Part shown: one piece after another, positions 54,449 to 64,000 of the stretch | Layout of the letters: each line of letters starts with the position of its first letter | Position numbering within the stretch: position 1 is the stretch's first letter | Source: Azospirillum oryzae | GTDB taxonomy: Bacteria; Pseudomonadota; Alphaproteobacteria; Azospirillales; Azospirillaceae | NCBI RefSeq assembly: GCF_900177515.1 | Contig: NZ_FXAK01000007.1 | Coordinates: forward strand, 434,001 to 498,000 | Length of the DNA: 64,000 nt | Reading direction: 5' to 3' | Position numbers and translations under genes: made by a program | Notes under the pieces: model-generated | What the model was told of the DNA's origin: nothing | Seen by the model: only the letters and a program-made list of their open reading frames with translations | Databases searched by the model: none

Positions 54449-54469
54449 CTATGTCAATAATTGACATAG
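54449..54469. promoter_or_regulatory. Palindromic operator/promoter of parDE
   Basis: CTATGTCAA at 54449-54457 and TTGACATAG at 54461-54469 are perfect nine-base arms around TAA. Each arm contains a TTGACA-type -35 hexamer, one per strand. The site is 23 bases before the parD start and fits autoregulation by ParD or the ParDE complex. Confidence 0.8.
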
Positions 54470-54540
54470 AGTATGGGTGAGGCGGGCAGGGAGCGCAAGC
54501 GGAGGACCGGCGCCCGAAGGCACCGGCCCCCTCGCATCGA

Positions 54541-55476
54541 TTAGGCGCCGTAGACGCGGTCGAGGTCCGCGTCGGTGAAGTGGTAGTCGGTCGAGCAGAA
54601 CTGGCAGGTCACCTCGACCCGGCCGTCGTCGATCTTCAGTTCCTGCACCTCTTCGCGGGGCAGGCTGCGCAGCATGTTTTCCACCCGCTCGCGCGAGCAG
54701 CGGCAGCCGAAGCGGAGCGCATGGCCGTCATAGATGCGCACGCCGTCCTCGTGGAACAGGCGGTAGAGCAGGTCGGACGCGGCGAGGTCGGTCGACAGCA
54801 GCTCGTCGCCGGTGACGCTGGCCATCAGCACCATGGCGCGGCGCCAGTCGTCTTCCTTGTCGGACGCGACCAGACCCTGCTCCTGCGGCAGGCGCTGGAT
54901 CATGATGCCGCCGGTGCGCCACTGGCCCGGCGTGCCGTCCGGCTTCACCTCGCGGTCGACCGAGACGGTCAGGCCGGTGTCGATCTGCTCCGACTGGCGG
55001 AAGTAATGCTGGACGCAGTCGGTCAGCGTCTTGCCGTACAGCTCGACGATGCCCTGGTAACGGTCAGTGTCCTGACCCTGGTCAACCGTGAAGGCGATGT
55101 AGCCCTTGCCGAGCAGGGCCGCGGCCGGGGCGATATCGACGTCCCGCTCGGCCTTGGCCAGCGCTTCCGGATCGAACTGGGCATAGGCGCGCACGTCGCC
55201 GACCGAGGTGACGTCGGCCACCATCAGGCGGATCGGTCCGTCGCCCTTGGTCTGCAGCGTGAAGATGCCCTCGTACTTCAGCATGCTGGCGAGCAGCACG
55301 GCCAGCGTCGCCGTCTCCGCCAGGAAGCGGGCGACGGTGGGCGGATAGTCGTGGCGGGTCAGGATCTCGTCGATCGCCGGCCCCAGCTTGACGACGCGGC
55401 CGCGCAGGCGCGACGCCTCGATCTGGAACGGCAGGACGAAATCATCGGTGAGCGGGCGGACGGACGGATCGTCCAT
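54541..55476 (-). CDS. hslO: Redox-regulated chaperone Hsp33
   Basis: 311-aa holdase activated by oxidation and heat. The zinc/redox switch is complete: Cys258-Arg-Cys260 and Cys291-Gln-Phe-Cys294, i.e. CXC followed by CXXC. The N-terminal domain has FQIEASRLRGRVVKLGPAIDEIL and ETATLAVLLASMLKYEG. The ATG at 55476 is preferred because AAGGA lies nine bases before it; 55485 would overlap the ribosome site. Upstream lies palindromic element D and the argDF operon. Confidence 0.97.
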   Translation of the reverse strand: MDDPSVRPLTDDFVLPFQIEASRLRGRVVKLGPAIDEILTRHDYPPTVARFLAETATLAVLLASMLKYEGIFTLQTKGDGPIRLMVADVTSVGDVRAYAQFDPEALAKAERDVDIAPAAALLGKGYIAFTVDQGQDTDRYQGIVELYGKTLTDCVQHYFRQSEQIDTGLTVSVDREVKPDGTPGQWRTGGIMIQRLPQEQGLVASDKEDDWRRAMVLMASVTGDELLSTDLAASDLLYRLFHEDGVRIYDGHALRFGCRCSRERVENMLRSLPREEVQELKIDDGRVEVTCQFCSTDYHFTDADLDRVYGA

Positions 55477-55600
55477 AGGGCGCATTCCTTAAGACAGAGA
55501 CCGGTTATGCAGGCGTAGGGCCGAAGATCGGGGCGAACGGGAGCCGAATCAAGATCGGCAGGGCACCCATGCATGGGGGTGGCCTGTGGTGTGGGGGCGT

Positions 55601-55711
55601 TAGACCCCCACCCTAACCCTCCCCCGCTGGGCGGGGGAGGGAAATGGACCTTTGTCGGCGTTCGGCGGCAGTCCCTCCCCCGCCCAGCGGGGGAGGTTAG
55701 GTGGGGGTCTA
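55601..55711. repeat. Palindromic intergenic element, copy D
   Basis: Near-perfect inverted repeat: TAGACCCCCACCCTAACCCT (from 55601) mirrors AGGTTAGGTGGGGGTCTA (to 55711), each arm followed by a smaller palindrome CTCCCCCGCTGGGCGGGGGAG-like hairpin. The centre carries CGGCGGCAGTCC, the reverse complement of the GGACTGCCGCCG core of copies B and C. It lies after argF on the minus strand and may end that transcript. Confidence 0.85.
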
Positions 55712-55721
55712 ACTCGCCCCC

Positions 55722-56663
55722 TTAGTCCAGCACGCCCATGCACCAGCCGAGGATGGCCTTCTGGGCGTGCAGGCGGTTTTCCGCCTCGTCCCAGACCACC
55801 GAATGGCGGCCGTCGATCACGCCGTCGGTCACTTCCTCGTTCCGGTGGGCCGGCAGGCAGTGCATGAACAGCGCGTCCGGATGGGCGTGCGCCATCAGCG
55901 CCTCGTTCACCTGATAGGGGGAGAGGATCGCCGCGCGCTCGTCCACGTCGGTGTTGTGCATCGAGGCCCAGGCGTCGGTGATGACGCACTCCACCCCGCG
56001 CACCGCCTCTTCCGGCGATTCGGTAACGACCAGACGGCCGGTGCCCTCGCGCTCCGCCCAGGCCAGCAGTTCCGGCGACGGGCCGTAGACGGTCGGGCAG
56101 GCCAGACGCAGCTCGAAGCCGAAGCGCACGGCGGCATGCGCCCAACTGACCGCGACATTGTTGCAGTCGCCGATCCAGGCGACGGTCCGGCCGTTGATCG
56201 GGCCGCGATGCTCCTCGAAGGTCATCAGGTCGGCCATGATCTGGCAGGGGTGGGTCTGGTCGGTCAGGCCGTTGATGATGGGCACGCTGGCATGGGCCGC
56301 CAGCTCATGCACCCGCTCCTCGCCGGTGGTGCGGACCATCACCGCGTCGACGAAGCGCGACAGCACGCGGGCGGTGTCGCCGATGGTCTCGCCGCGGCCG
56401 AGCTGCATGTCGTCGGGCTTCAGCACGACGACGCTGCCGCCGAACTGCTGCATGCCGACCTCGAACGACACGCGGGTGCGGGTCGAGGGCTTTTCGAAGA
56501 TCAGCGCCAGCGAGCGGCCGGCCAGCAGGGTGGAATGGGCCAGCCGGTCCTTCTTCAGGTCGGCCTTGATGCGGACGGCATGGTCGAGCAGGCGGCGCAG
56601 GGTGGCGCCGTCCAACCGGTCGATGTCGAGAAAATGCCGAACCTTCTTATTGTCGCCGCTCAT
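55722..56663 (-). CDS. argF: Ornithine carbamoyltransferase
   Basis: 313-aa arginine-synthesis enzyme making citrulline. All signatures are present: the carbamoyl-phosphate loop [13 protein letters not shown] near 56-68, [15 protein letters not shown] near 137-151, DCNNVAVSW near 170-178 and the catalytic HCLPAHR near 270-276. The ATG at 56663 overlaps the argD stop as ATGA, so the two are translationally coupled. Confidence 0.98.
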   Translation of the reverse strand: MSGDNKKVRHFLDIDRLDGATLRRLLDHAVRIKADLKKDRLAHSTLLAGRSLALIFEKPSTRTRVSFEVGMQQFGGSVVVLKPDDMQLGRGETIGDTARVLSRFVDAVMVRTTGEERVHELAAHASVPIINGLTDQTHPCQIMADLMTFEEHRGPINGRTVAWIGDCNNVAVSWAHAAVRFGFELRLACPTVYGPSPELLAWAEREGTGRLVVTESPEEAVRGVECVITDAWASMHNTDVDERAAILSPYQVNEALMAHAHPDALFMHCLPAHRNEEVTDGVIDGRHSVVWDEAENRLHAQKAILGWCMGVLD

Positions 56664-57832
56664 CCCACGCACTCCTGCGCCGTCCGGTCGAGGATCGCGA
56701 CGGCTTCATTCACTTCCGAATCGCCGATGTTCAGGGGCGGCAGCAGCCGCACCACATTGTCGCCGGCCGGAACCGACAGCAGGCCGTTGGCGCGCAGCTT
56801 CGCCACCACCTCGCCGACCGGCTGGCCCAGCTTCAGGCCCAGCATCAGGCCCTGGCCGCGCAGTTCCAGGAACAGCGACGGATGCTTGGCGACCAACTCT
56901 TCCAGGCGGCCGCGCAGAGAGGCCGAGGTCTGCTGGACGTTGTCCAGGAATCCCGGCGCCAGCACGACGTCCAGCACGGCGTTGCCGACGGCGGTGGCCA
57001 GCGGGTTGCCGCCATAGGTCGAGCCATGGGTGCCGGCGGTCATGCCCGAGGCCGCACGCTCCGTCGCAAGGCAGGCGCCGAGCGGGAAGCCGCCGCCGAT
57101 GCCCTTGGCGACGCACATGACGTCCGGCGTGATGCCGGCCCATTCATGGGCGAACAGCTTGCCGGTGCGGCCCATGCCGCACTGGATCTCGTCCAGGAAC
57201 AGCAGCAGGCCATGCTCGTCGCACAGCGCGCGCAGGCCGCGCAGGAACTCCACCGAGCCGGCGCGGATGCCGCCCTCGCCCTGGATCGGCTCGACACAGA
57301 TGCCGCCGGTCGCGGGCGTGATAGCGGCGCGCACGGCGTCGAGGTCGCCGAACGGCACCTGATCGAAGCCGTCCAGCAGCGGGTCGAAACCGTGCACCAG
57401 CTTCTCCTGCTTGGCGGCCGAGATGGCGCCCAGCGTGCGGCCGTGGAAGGCCTGCTCGAAGGTGATGATGCGGTTCTTCTGCGGGTTGCCGGAATCATAG
57501 TGGTACTTGCGGACGGCCTTGGCGCCGCATTCCCACGCTTCCGCACCCGAATTCGTGAAGAACACGGTGTCGGCGAAGGTCGCCTCGGTCAGGCGCTTGC
57601 CAAGGCTTTCCTGCCCGGCGACCCGGAACAGGTTGGAGGTGTGCCACAGCTTCTTCGCCTGTTCGGTCAGCTTTTCGACCAGATAGGGATGCGCGTGACC
57701 CAGCGCGTTCACCGCGACGCCGGCGGCGAAGTCGAGGAATCGTCGCCCGTCGGTCGCGTAGAGATACGGACCTTCACCGCGCTCGAACACGATGTCGGCG
57801 CGGGCGTATGTGGGCATAACGACGGGGATCAC
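56660..57832 (-). CDS. argD: Acetylornithine/succinyldiaminopimelate aminotransferase
   Basis: 390-aa PLP aminotransferase of arginine synthesis. [46 protein letters not shown] opens the protein (residues 4-49); [55 protein letters not shown] and the PLP lysine in [19 protein letters not shown] follow. A GTG at 57832 is chosen as start because GGAG lies ten bases before it; the ATG at 57817 (MPTYARAD) has no ribosome site and would cut conserved residues. First gene of argDF. Confidence 0.96.
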   Translation of the reverse strand: MIPVVMPTYARADIVFERGEGPYLYATDGRRFLDFAAGVAVNALGHAHPYLVEKLTEQAKKLWHTSNLFRVAGQESLGKRLTEATFADTVFFTNSGAEAWECGAKAVRKYHYDSGNPQKNRIITFEQAFHGRTLGAISAAKQEKLVHGFDPLLDGFDQVPFGDLDAVRAAITPATGGICVEPIQGEGGIRAGSVEFLRGLRALCDEHGLLLFLDEIQCGMGRTGKLFAHEWAGITPDVMCVAKGIGGGFPLGACLATERAASGMTAGTHGSTYGGNPLATAVGNAVLDVVLAPGFLDNVQQTSASLRGRLEELVAKHPSLFLELRGQGLMLGLKLGQPVGEVVAKLRANGLLSVPAGDNVVRLLPPLNIGDSEVNEAVAILDRTAQECVG

Positions 57833-57956
57833 GGCGTTGGACTCCAAAAATGGAAAATCCGGCGGCCATGCCTGACCGCCGGGAACGGCAAATATCCGGA
57901 GATTGATGGGTTCTGTCAACGGATAGGGGTGGAAAAGCGCGGCGATTGCCGCGTCT

Positions 57957-58760
57957 TTACGCCTTGAGCTTGTAGCCGGTCTTGAACATGCGCCATGCGA
58001 GCCACCACAGGCCGGCATTCACCCCCAGCATCACCGCGACGCCCAGCCAGCGCGCCCCGTCGGACACCCCGATGAAGCCGTAGCGGAAGCCGTCGATCAT
58101 GTAGAAGAAGGGGTCGAAATGGGCGACCCACCAGAAGACCGGCGGCAGGGTGTCGACCGAATAGAAGGTGCCGGACAGGAAGGACAGCGGCGTCACCACG
58201 AAGTTGGTGACCGCGGCGATGTTGTCGAACTTCTCCGACCAGACGCCGCCGACCAGACCCAGCAGCGACAGCAGCATCGACGCCATCACCGCGTGGAACA
58301 GCACGAAGCCCGGATGCGGCATGTGCATCGGGATCACCGCCCAGATGGCGAGCCCCGTCACCAAGCCGACCACGACGCCGCGGGTGATTCCGCCGAAGAC
58401 GAAGCCGCTGACCAGCTCCATCGGCGACAGCGGCGGCATCAGGATGTCGACGATGTTGCCCTGGACCTTGGCGATGACGACGGAGGAGGAGGTGTTGGCG
58501 AAGGCGTTCTGCACCATCGCCATCATGATCAGGCCGGGCGCCAGGAATTGCAGATAGGGCGTCTCCCCCACCATCCGCACCGCCGACCCGAGCGACAGGG
58601 CGAACACCGCGTAATAGAGCAGGGTCGTCACCACCGGCGCCCAGACGGTCTGCTGGTGGACCTTGACGAAGCGCCGTACCTCGCGTGCGTAGAGCGTCCA
58701 CAGGCCGATCCAGTTGACGGAACCGACATTGCGCGGCATGGGAGGAAGGGGAAGGGTCAT
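57957..58760 (-). CDS. ABC-2 type transporter permease
   Basis: 267-aa inner-membrane protein with six hydrophobic helices. ABC-2 permease pattern: [38 protein letters not shown] near 19-56, [30 protein letters not shown] near 71-100, then [18 protein letters not shown], and a C-terminal [18 protein letters not shown] ... [17 protein letters not shown], typical of the polysaccharide/drug-exporter (NodJ/YadH) group. No ATPase gene is adjacent, so its partner is elsewhere. Start ATG 58760 lacks a good Shine-Dalgarno; 58739 is an alternative. Confidence 0.9.
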   Translation of the reverse strand: MTLPLPPMPRNVGSVNWIGLWTLYAREVRRFVKVHQQTVWAPVVTTLLYYAVFALSLGSAVRMVGETPYLQFLAPGLIMMAMVQNAFANTSSSVVIAKVQGNIVDILMPPLSPMELVSGFVFGGITRGVVVGLVTGLAIWAVIPMHMPHPGFVLFHAVMASMLLSLLGLVGGVWSEKFDNIAAVTNFVVTPLSFLSGTFYSVDTLPPVFWWVAHFDPFFYMIDGFRYGFIGVSDGARWLGVAVMLGVNAGLWWLAWRMFKTGYKLKA

Positions 58761-58882
58761 CGCGTCGAGATCTGCCTGTTGGGCCGCCTGCTGGGCAGCC
58801 TGTTGGGAACCGGCCGGTACAAGGCCACGGACTGTACGTGCGGCCTGTCCATCCGGCAACCGCCGCCGCCGAAGGGACTGCC

Positions 58883-59461
58883 ATGAACACCGACGACAAG
58901 CGTTCCGCTTCTGCGGCGCGAAAGCCGCCGAAGCGGGTCACGCCGCAGTATCTGGAGAATGCGGCACTGCATTACCTGGAGCGCTTCGCCAGTTCGACCG
59001 CCAACCTGCGCCGTGTGCTGATGCGCAAGGTCGACCTGTCGGCCAAGGCCCACGGCACCGACCGCGAGGAGGGCGCCCGCTGGATCGACGAGCTGCTGGC
59101 CCGCTATGTCCGCAGCGGCCTGCTGAACGACGAGACCTATGCCCGCATGCGGACGGAGAGCCTGCACCGCCGCGGCGCCTCCACCCGGCTGATCGCCCAG
59201 AAGCTGGCCGGCAAGGGCATCGGCCGCGACGACGCCGACAAGGCGCTGGACAGCCTGCGCGAGGATGTCGGGCCCGATCTGGACCTGACTGCGGCGCTGG
59301 CGCTGGCGAAGCGGCGGCGGTTGGGGCCGTACCGGCGGCCGGAACAGCGCGAGGCGCACCGCGACAAGGACATGGCGGCGCTGGGGCGGGCAGGGTTCGG
59401 ATACGAGATCGCCCGGCGGGTGGTGGATGCGGAGGACCCGGACGAGGTGCTGGGGGAGTGA
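58883..59461 (+). CDS. recX: RecX-family RecA regulator
   Basis: 192-aa helical regulatory protein: YLENAALHYLERFASSTANLRRVLMRKV near 23-50, DELLARYVRSGLLNDETYARMRTESLHRRGASTRLIAQKLAGKGI near 69-113, and YRRPEQREAHRDKDMAALGRAGFGYEIARRVV near 149-180, all RecX repeats. RecX usually caps RecA filaments. It is not next to recA here. Divergent from the ABC-2 permease with 122 bases between; no LexA box was seen in that gap. Confidence 0.88.
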   Translation: MNTDDKRSASAARKPPKRVTPQYLENAALHYLERFASSTANLRRVLMRKVDLSAKAHGTDREEGARWIDELLARYVRSGLLNDETYARMRTESLHRRGASTRLIAQKLAGKGIGRDDADKALDSLREDVGPDLDLTAALALAKRRRLGPYRRPEQREAHRDKDMAALGRAGFGYEIARRVVDAEDPDEVLGE

Positions 59462-59647
59462 GAAGAGGTTCTATTGGCCTCAGTTAGACCCCCAGAAACG
59501 ACGAAACGCGCGGCACCCTTTCGGATGTCGCGCGCCGCTCTCTTACCGGGAGTCGGAATCGTCCTGTACGCGTCCTAATTCTTGTCGGCGGAGCGGCAAG
59601 CGCCCCGCCTCAGCACACCAAACGCGCCCCAGATGCCGGGGAAGCGA

Positions 59648-59947
59648 TCAGGCCGCGGCCTGCTGCTTCTCCTGGGCCTTGGCGATCCGGCGCTTGATGC
59701 GACGGGCGTCGAGGCTCAGGACGGCGTCCTTCGCATCGAGCAGGAAGGCGTCGAGGCCGCCCTTGTGCTCGATCGAGCGGATCGCGTTCACCGAGAGGCG
59801 CAGACGCACCAGCTGCCCCAGGCTGTCGCTGAGCAGCGACGTTTCCTGGAGGTTCGGCTGGAAGCGGCGGCGATTCTTGTTGTTGGCGTGGCTGACGTTG
59901 TTGCCAAACTGCGTGCCCTTGCCGGTCACGGAGCACCGACGTGCCAT
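59648..59947 (-). CDS. rpmB: 50S ribosomal protein L28
   Basis: 99-aa ribosomal protein: [34 protein letters not shown] and [21 protein letters not shown] are all diagnostic. The C-terminal Lys/Arg/Gln/Ala tail is the long alphaproteobacterial form. It is monocistronic here with its own promoter and a GC-rich leader that can fold into a hairpin. Confidence 0.98.
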   Translation of the reverse strand: MARRCSVTGKGTQFGNNVSHANNKNRRRFQPNLQETSLLSDSLGQLVRLRLSVNAIRSIEHKGGLDAFLLDAKDAVLSLDARRIKRRIAKAQEKQQAAA

Positions 59948-60014
59948 CGGACTGATCCTTTATTTTAGCAAATGAAACCCGGTAACGGACGGCCTGCCGC
60001 CCGAAGGAGGCCGC

Positions 60015-60044
60015 TATATAGTCGAACAAAAGCGCCGTCGTCAA
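60015..60044 (-). promoter_or_regulatory. Sigma-70 promoter of rpmB
   Basis: On the minus strand TTGACG (60044-60039) and TATATA (60020-60015) with an 18-base spacer. It gives a leader of about 60 bases that contains GGCCTCC ... GGCAGGCC, a possible hairpin. Confidence 0.65.
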
Positions 60045-60177
60045 GCCTGTCTTCAAGCCGGGATCCGCGATGAAACCATCAAAAGCCGAGTCGTCGCGGA
60101 ACGGTGGAGAGTCGAAGCGCGGCGGCCTCTTCGATCTGGCGAAGAGACGCGCCGCGCCAATCTTGCCGTGATCGGTG

Positions 60178-60867
60178 TCAGTTCACGGTGGGGGAGGTCT
60201 TCGACGCCGGCTTGGCGGCAACCGGCTTGGCGGCGCGGCGCGGCGCCGGCTTGGCCGCGGCCTTCACCTCGGCGGCGACGGCGGCGGCCGGAGCGGCCTG
60301 CTCGGCCTTCACCGTTTCGACCAGTTCCTTCACCGGAACCTCGGCCGGCTTGGCGGCGGCGGTGGCGGCGACCGGAGCGGTTTCGGCAGCCTGGGCCGGA
60401 ACCGGGGCGGGGGCTTCGGTCTTTGCCTCAACCTTGGGCGCCTCAACCTTGGGCGCCTCGACCTTCGGGGCGGCGACCGCCACCGGCTTCGGCGCCTCGA
60501 CCTTCGGCGCCGGCGCAGCCACGGGGGCGGCAACCGGAGCGGCATCGGCGGCCGGAGCCGGCAGGGTGGTGATCTCGGCGGCGATCTTGCTGGAGACGTC
60601 CAGGAAGCCCTGCACGCTCTCGGTCACGCGGGCCTGGGTGGTGGACAGCCAATCGCGCTGCAGCGCCGCCAGATCGGCGGGGGTGCGGGCCTTGCCCAGC
60701 CCGGCGGCCAGGCGGCTGGCGTCGTTCACCGACGCGGTCACGCCGTCGAACCAGCGGCGGTAGCCGTCCTGGACCAGGGTGGCGACGCGGGCGGACTTGG
60801 CCGCGGTGGTCTGGGCGTTGGTCTTGAACAGGGTCAGGACGTTGGCGGGGGTCGGCTGAGCGGTCAT
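60178..60867 (-). CDS. Phasin-family protein with long Ala/Pro/Lys tail
   Basis: 229-aa phasin-like protein, a coat protein of polyhydroxyalkanoate granules. Residues 1-100 are the phasin domain (NVLTLFKTNAQTTAAKSARVATLVQDGYRRWFDGV; LQRDWLSTTQARVTESVQGFLDVSSKI). Residues 103-229 are a low-complexity tail of Ala, Pro, Val and Lys with APKVEAP-type repeats and a basic end (KPAPRRAAKPVAAKPASKT) resembling histone-H1-like DNA-binding tails. The tail might link granules to the nucleoid, as in PhaM/PhaF-type proteins; this is inference. Confidence 0.88.
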   Translation of the reverse strand: MTAQPTPANVLTLFKTNAQTTAAKSARVATLVQDGYRRWFDGVTASVNDASRLAAGLGKARTPADLAALQRDWLSTTQARVTESVQGFLDVSSKIAAEITTLPAPAADAAPVAAPVAAPAPKVEAPKPVAVAAPKVEAPKVEAPKVEAKTEAPAPVPAQAAETAPVAATAAAKPAEVPVKELVETVKAEQAAPAAAVAAEVKAAAKPAPRRAAKPVAAKPASKTSPTVN

Positions 60868-61082
60868 GGCGTTGTCTCCCGTAGGTGATGGCACGTTGGC
60901 GGAAACGGAAAGGCCGCTCCGGCGTAACCCCAGGAGACCGCGGGCACCCCGGCCCAAGCGATGCGCAGCGAATCGACAAAGGCCGAATCGACACACGTCG
61001 CCCCTTTCCCGCCCGGCGCAGAATAGCCCTACGGTTGGTGCGGTGCAACGGATTTGTTGCGGTGCAGCATAAGCTGAACGGA

Positions 61083-62108
61083 TTATGCGCCGCTGGACCC
61101 CGATGGGGCTGGTTTGCCGAGGAAGCGTCCCAGAAGGGTATGGGCGGCGGCGGCCGGGATGGTGGTGCCGGCGGTCACCTCCGCCTCGAGTCGCGCCAGA
61201 TCGGCGCGCACGGCGGGGTGGGCGCGGAAACGGTCGATCAGCGTTTCGCGGATCTCGCTCCACAGCCAGGCACGGGCCTGCTCCGCCCGGCGGGTGGCGC
61301 GGGCGCCGTTGGCCTCGGTCAGCGCCTTGTGCTCGCCGATGGTCTGCCACACCGTGTCGATGCCCGTCTTCCGGAAGGCGGAGCAGCTGAGCACCGGCAC
61401 GCGCCAGTCGCCGTGACGCAGCAGGGCCAGCGCGTGGCGGTAATCGGCGACGGTGTGGCGGGCGGTGGCGGCGAGGTCGCCGTCGGCCTTGTTGACGACG
61501 ACGAGGTCGGCCAGCTCGACGATGCCCTTCTTGATGCCCTGCAGCTCGTCGCCGCCGGCAGGCAGCAGCAGCAGCATGAACAGGTCGACCATGTCGGCGA
61601 CCGCGGTTTCCGACTGGCCGACGCCGACCGTCTCCACCACGATCACGTCGAAGCCGGCGGCCTCGCAGATCAGCATCGCCTCGCGCGTACGGCGCGCCAC
61701 GCCGCCCAGCGTCGCACCCGCCGGGGAGGGGCGGATGAAGGCGTTGGGGTCGCGCGACAGATCGACCATCCGGGTCTTGTCGCCCAGGATCGAGCCGCCG
61801 GTGCGCTGCGACGACGGATCGACCGCCAGCACCGCGACCTTGTGCCCCAGCCCGATGACATGCAGCCCGAACGCCTCGATGAAGGTCGATTTCCCCACCC
61901 CCGGCACGCCGGAGATGCCGAGTCGCACCGAATTACCGGTGTGGGGCAGCAGCGCCGCCAGGAGCGCCTCGGCGGTGGCGCGATGGTCGGCGCGCGTCGA
62001 TTCGATCAGCGTGATCGCGCGGGCCAGCGCCCGCCGGTCCCCCGACCGGACGGCCCCCGCGAGTTGGGTCGCGAGGTGGGCGGCGTCTTGCGGGGCAGTG
62101 TCGGTCAT
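61083..62108 (-). CDS. meaB: Methylmalonyl-CoA mutase-associated GTPase MeaB
   Basis: 341-aa G3E-family GTPase that protects and reloads the B12 cofactor of methylmalonyl-CoA mutase. Walker A is GVPGVGKST near residue 64-72; [20 protein letters not shown] near 92-111, [10 protein letters not shown] near 156-165, VVNKADGD near 203-210 and the C-terminal dimerisation helices complete the family pattern. The mutase gene is not in the window. Confidence 0.96.
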   Translation of the reverse strand: MTDTAPQDAAHLATQLAGAVRSGDRRALARAITLIESTRADHRATAEALLAALLPHTGNSVRLGISGVPGVGKSTFIEAFGLHVIGLGHKVAVLAVDPSSQRTGGSILGDKTRMVDLSRDPNAFIRPSPAGATLGGVARRTREAMLICEAAGFDVIVVETVGVGQSETAVADMVDLFMLLLLPAGGDELQGIKKGIVELADLVVVNKADGDLAATARHTVADYRHALALLRHGDWRVPVLSCSAFRKTGIDTVWQTIGEHKALTEANGARATRRAEQARAWLWSEIRETLIDRFRAHPAVRADLARLEAEVTAGTTIPAAAAHTLLGRFLGKPAPSGSSGA

Positions 62109-62225
62109 GGCGTCGGCGTCGGCTGCTGCGAGGGGAGGGCTACCCTAACCGTGGAGCGGCCTGGGATAAAGCCTTTGGCGGGGTGGCGGCTTGTCCCACG
62201 GCGGGAGGGTGCGGGTTTGGGGAAC

Positions 62226-62430
62226 AAGATTGACACGGATGTCACGGATGTAAGCACGGATGACACGGATGCCGTTTGAAATGGTGTTCGCCGGCTTGGG
62301 CAAGCATCGTCATGGCCACTTGACTATCGAGCTTGGTCAGTCGCCCACTTCGGCATTGGGCATCCTGTTTCGCAAGCTCAAGAACATCCGTGACATCCGT
62401 GTCTTCATTCGTGACCTCCGTGTCAATCTT
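62226..62430. repeat. 205-bp element bounded by 46-bp imperfect inverted repeats
   Basis: Arms at 62226-62271 and 62385-62430 are 40/46 complementary. Each is built from repeats of CACGGATG (left) or CATCCGTG (right), and both end AAGATTGACACGGA/TCCGTGTCAATCTT. The 113-base centre encodes no convincing protein. The stretch is visibly less GC-rich than its surroundings. It lies between yejF and meaB in the only gap here longer than 300 bases; apart from it the gap is empty. Confidence 0.88.
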
Positions 62431-62466
62431 ATCTGCACCTTCTGCACCCTCAGGATCACGCCCGCT

Positions 62467-64000
<1,534 letters not shown>

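Noticed and set aside
62272-62384. A protein in the centre of the inverted-repeat element
   Set aside because: Short frames exist in both directions but none has a ribosome site or a recognisable sequence.

Overview
The window is 64 kb of GC-rich, gene-dense chromosome from an alphaproteobacterium, most likely Rhodospirillales and Azospirillum-like. This rests on gene content: a hemC-hemD-mitofilin-hemY cluster divergent from tsaD-gpsA, an alphaproteobacterial GTTC-N7-GTTC LexA box, DnaE2/ImuB, a phasin, MeaB, an ECF41 sigma factor and an alphaproteobacterial Fur. I saw no rRNA, tRNA, CRISPR array, prophage or insertion sequence. The genus is inferred from gene content only.

Layout. 1-5.3 kb: trxB (cut by the window edge) behind an unrecognised 642-aa gene; a histidine-rich YqjI-like PadR regulator with a DUF2218 gene and a palindromic operator; an Rrf2 regulator and cysK. 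5.4-9.4 kb: a secretion-type beta-domain protein, a MoeB/ThiF-DsrE cluster, then a CMD/AhpD-like protein with its ECF41 sigma factor. 9.4-20.5 kb: a degenerate receiver, a HAD phosphatase, fur, a CBS-histidine kinase, htpG, a large exported protein, a GST (possible FzlA), a GNAT, a TAXI binding protein and a HupE/UreJ-like protein. 20.6-26.6 kb: a proline-rich exported protein, imuB with a LexA box, accA, a methyltransferase and aceB. 26.6-29.7 kb: the phage-shock locus, with pspF divergent from a sigma-54-driven operon (54-aa gene, pspA, pspB, pspC).

30-35 kb: a MAPEG protein and a small polysaccharide cassette (GT2 glycosyltransferase, polymerase-like membrane protein, exported beta-helix protein), closed by a strong terminator. 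35-42.5 kb: hemY, a mitofilin/Mic60-type protein with an N-terminal helix-turn-helix, hemD and hemC on the minus strand; tsaD and gpsA on the plus strand. 42.5-55.5 kb: a LytTR regulator, a DUF2141 protein, a VOC/WYL pair with a palindromic operator, dnaE2, two unknown membrane coiled-coil genes, a receiver-GGDEF protein with an altered GGDEF motif, kup, a lipoprotein, a ParDE toxin-antitoxin pair with a palindromic operator, and hslO. 55.6-64 kb: argD-argF, an ABC-2 permease, recX, rpmB, a phasin, meaB, a 205-bp inverted-repeat element, and a YejF-type double ATPase running off the end.

Recurrent themes are stress response (Psp, HtpG, Hsp33, SOS polymerases, ECF41), iron/haem control (YqjI-like, Fur, hem genes) and sulfur chemistry (cysK, MoeB, DsrE, TrxB). 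The strongest unexplained signals are a local cluster of GTAC/CGTACG words over hemD, a family of palindromic intergenic elements, the 205-bp inverted-repeat element, the 54-aa gene that opens the psp operon, and several unrecognised conserved-looking genes.
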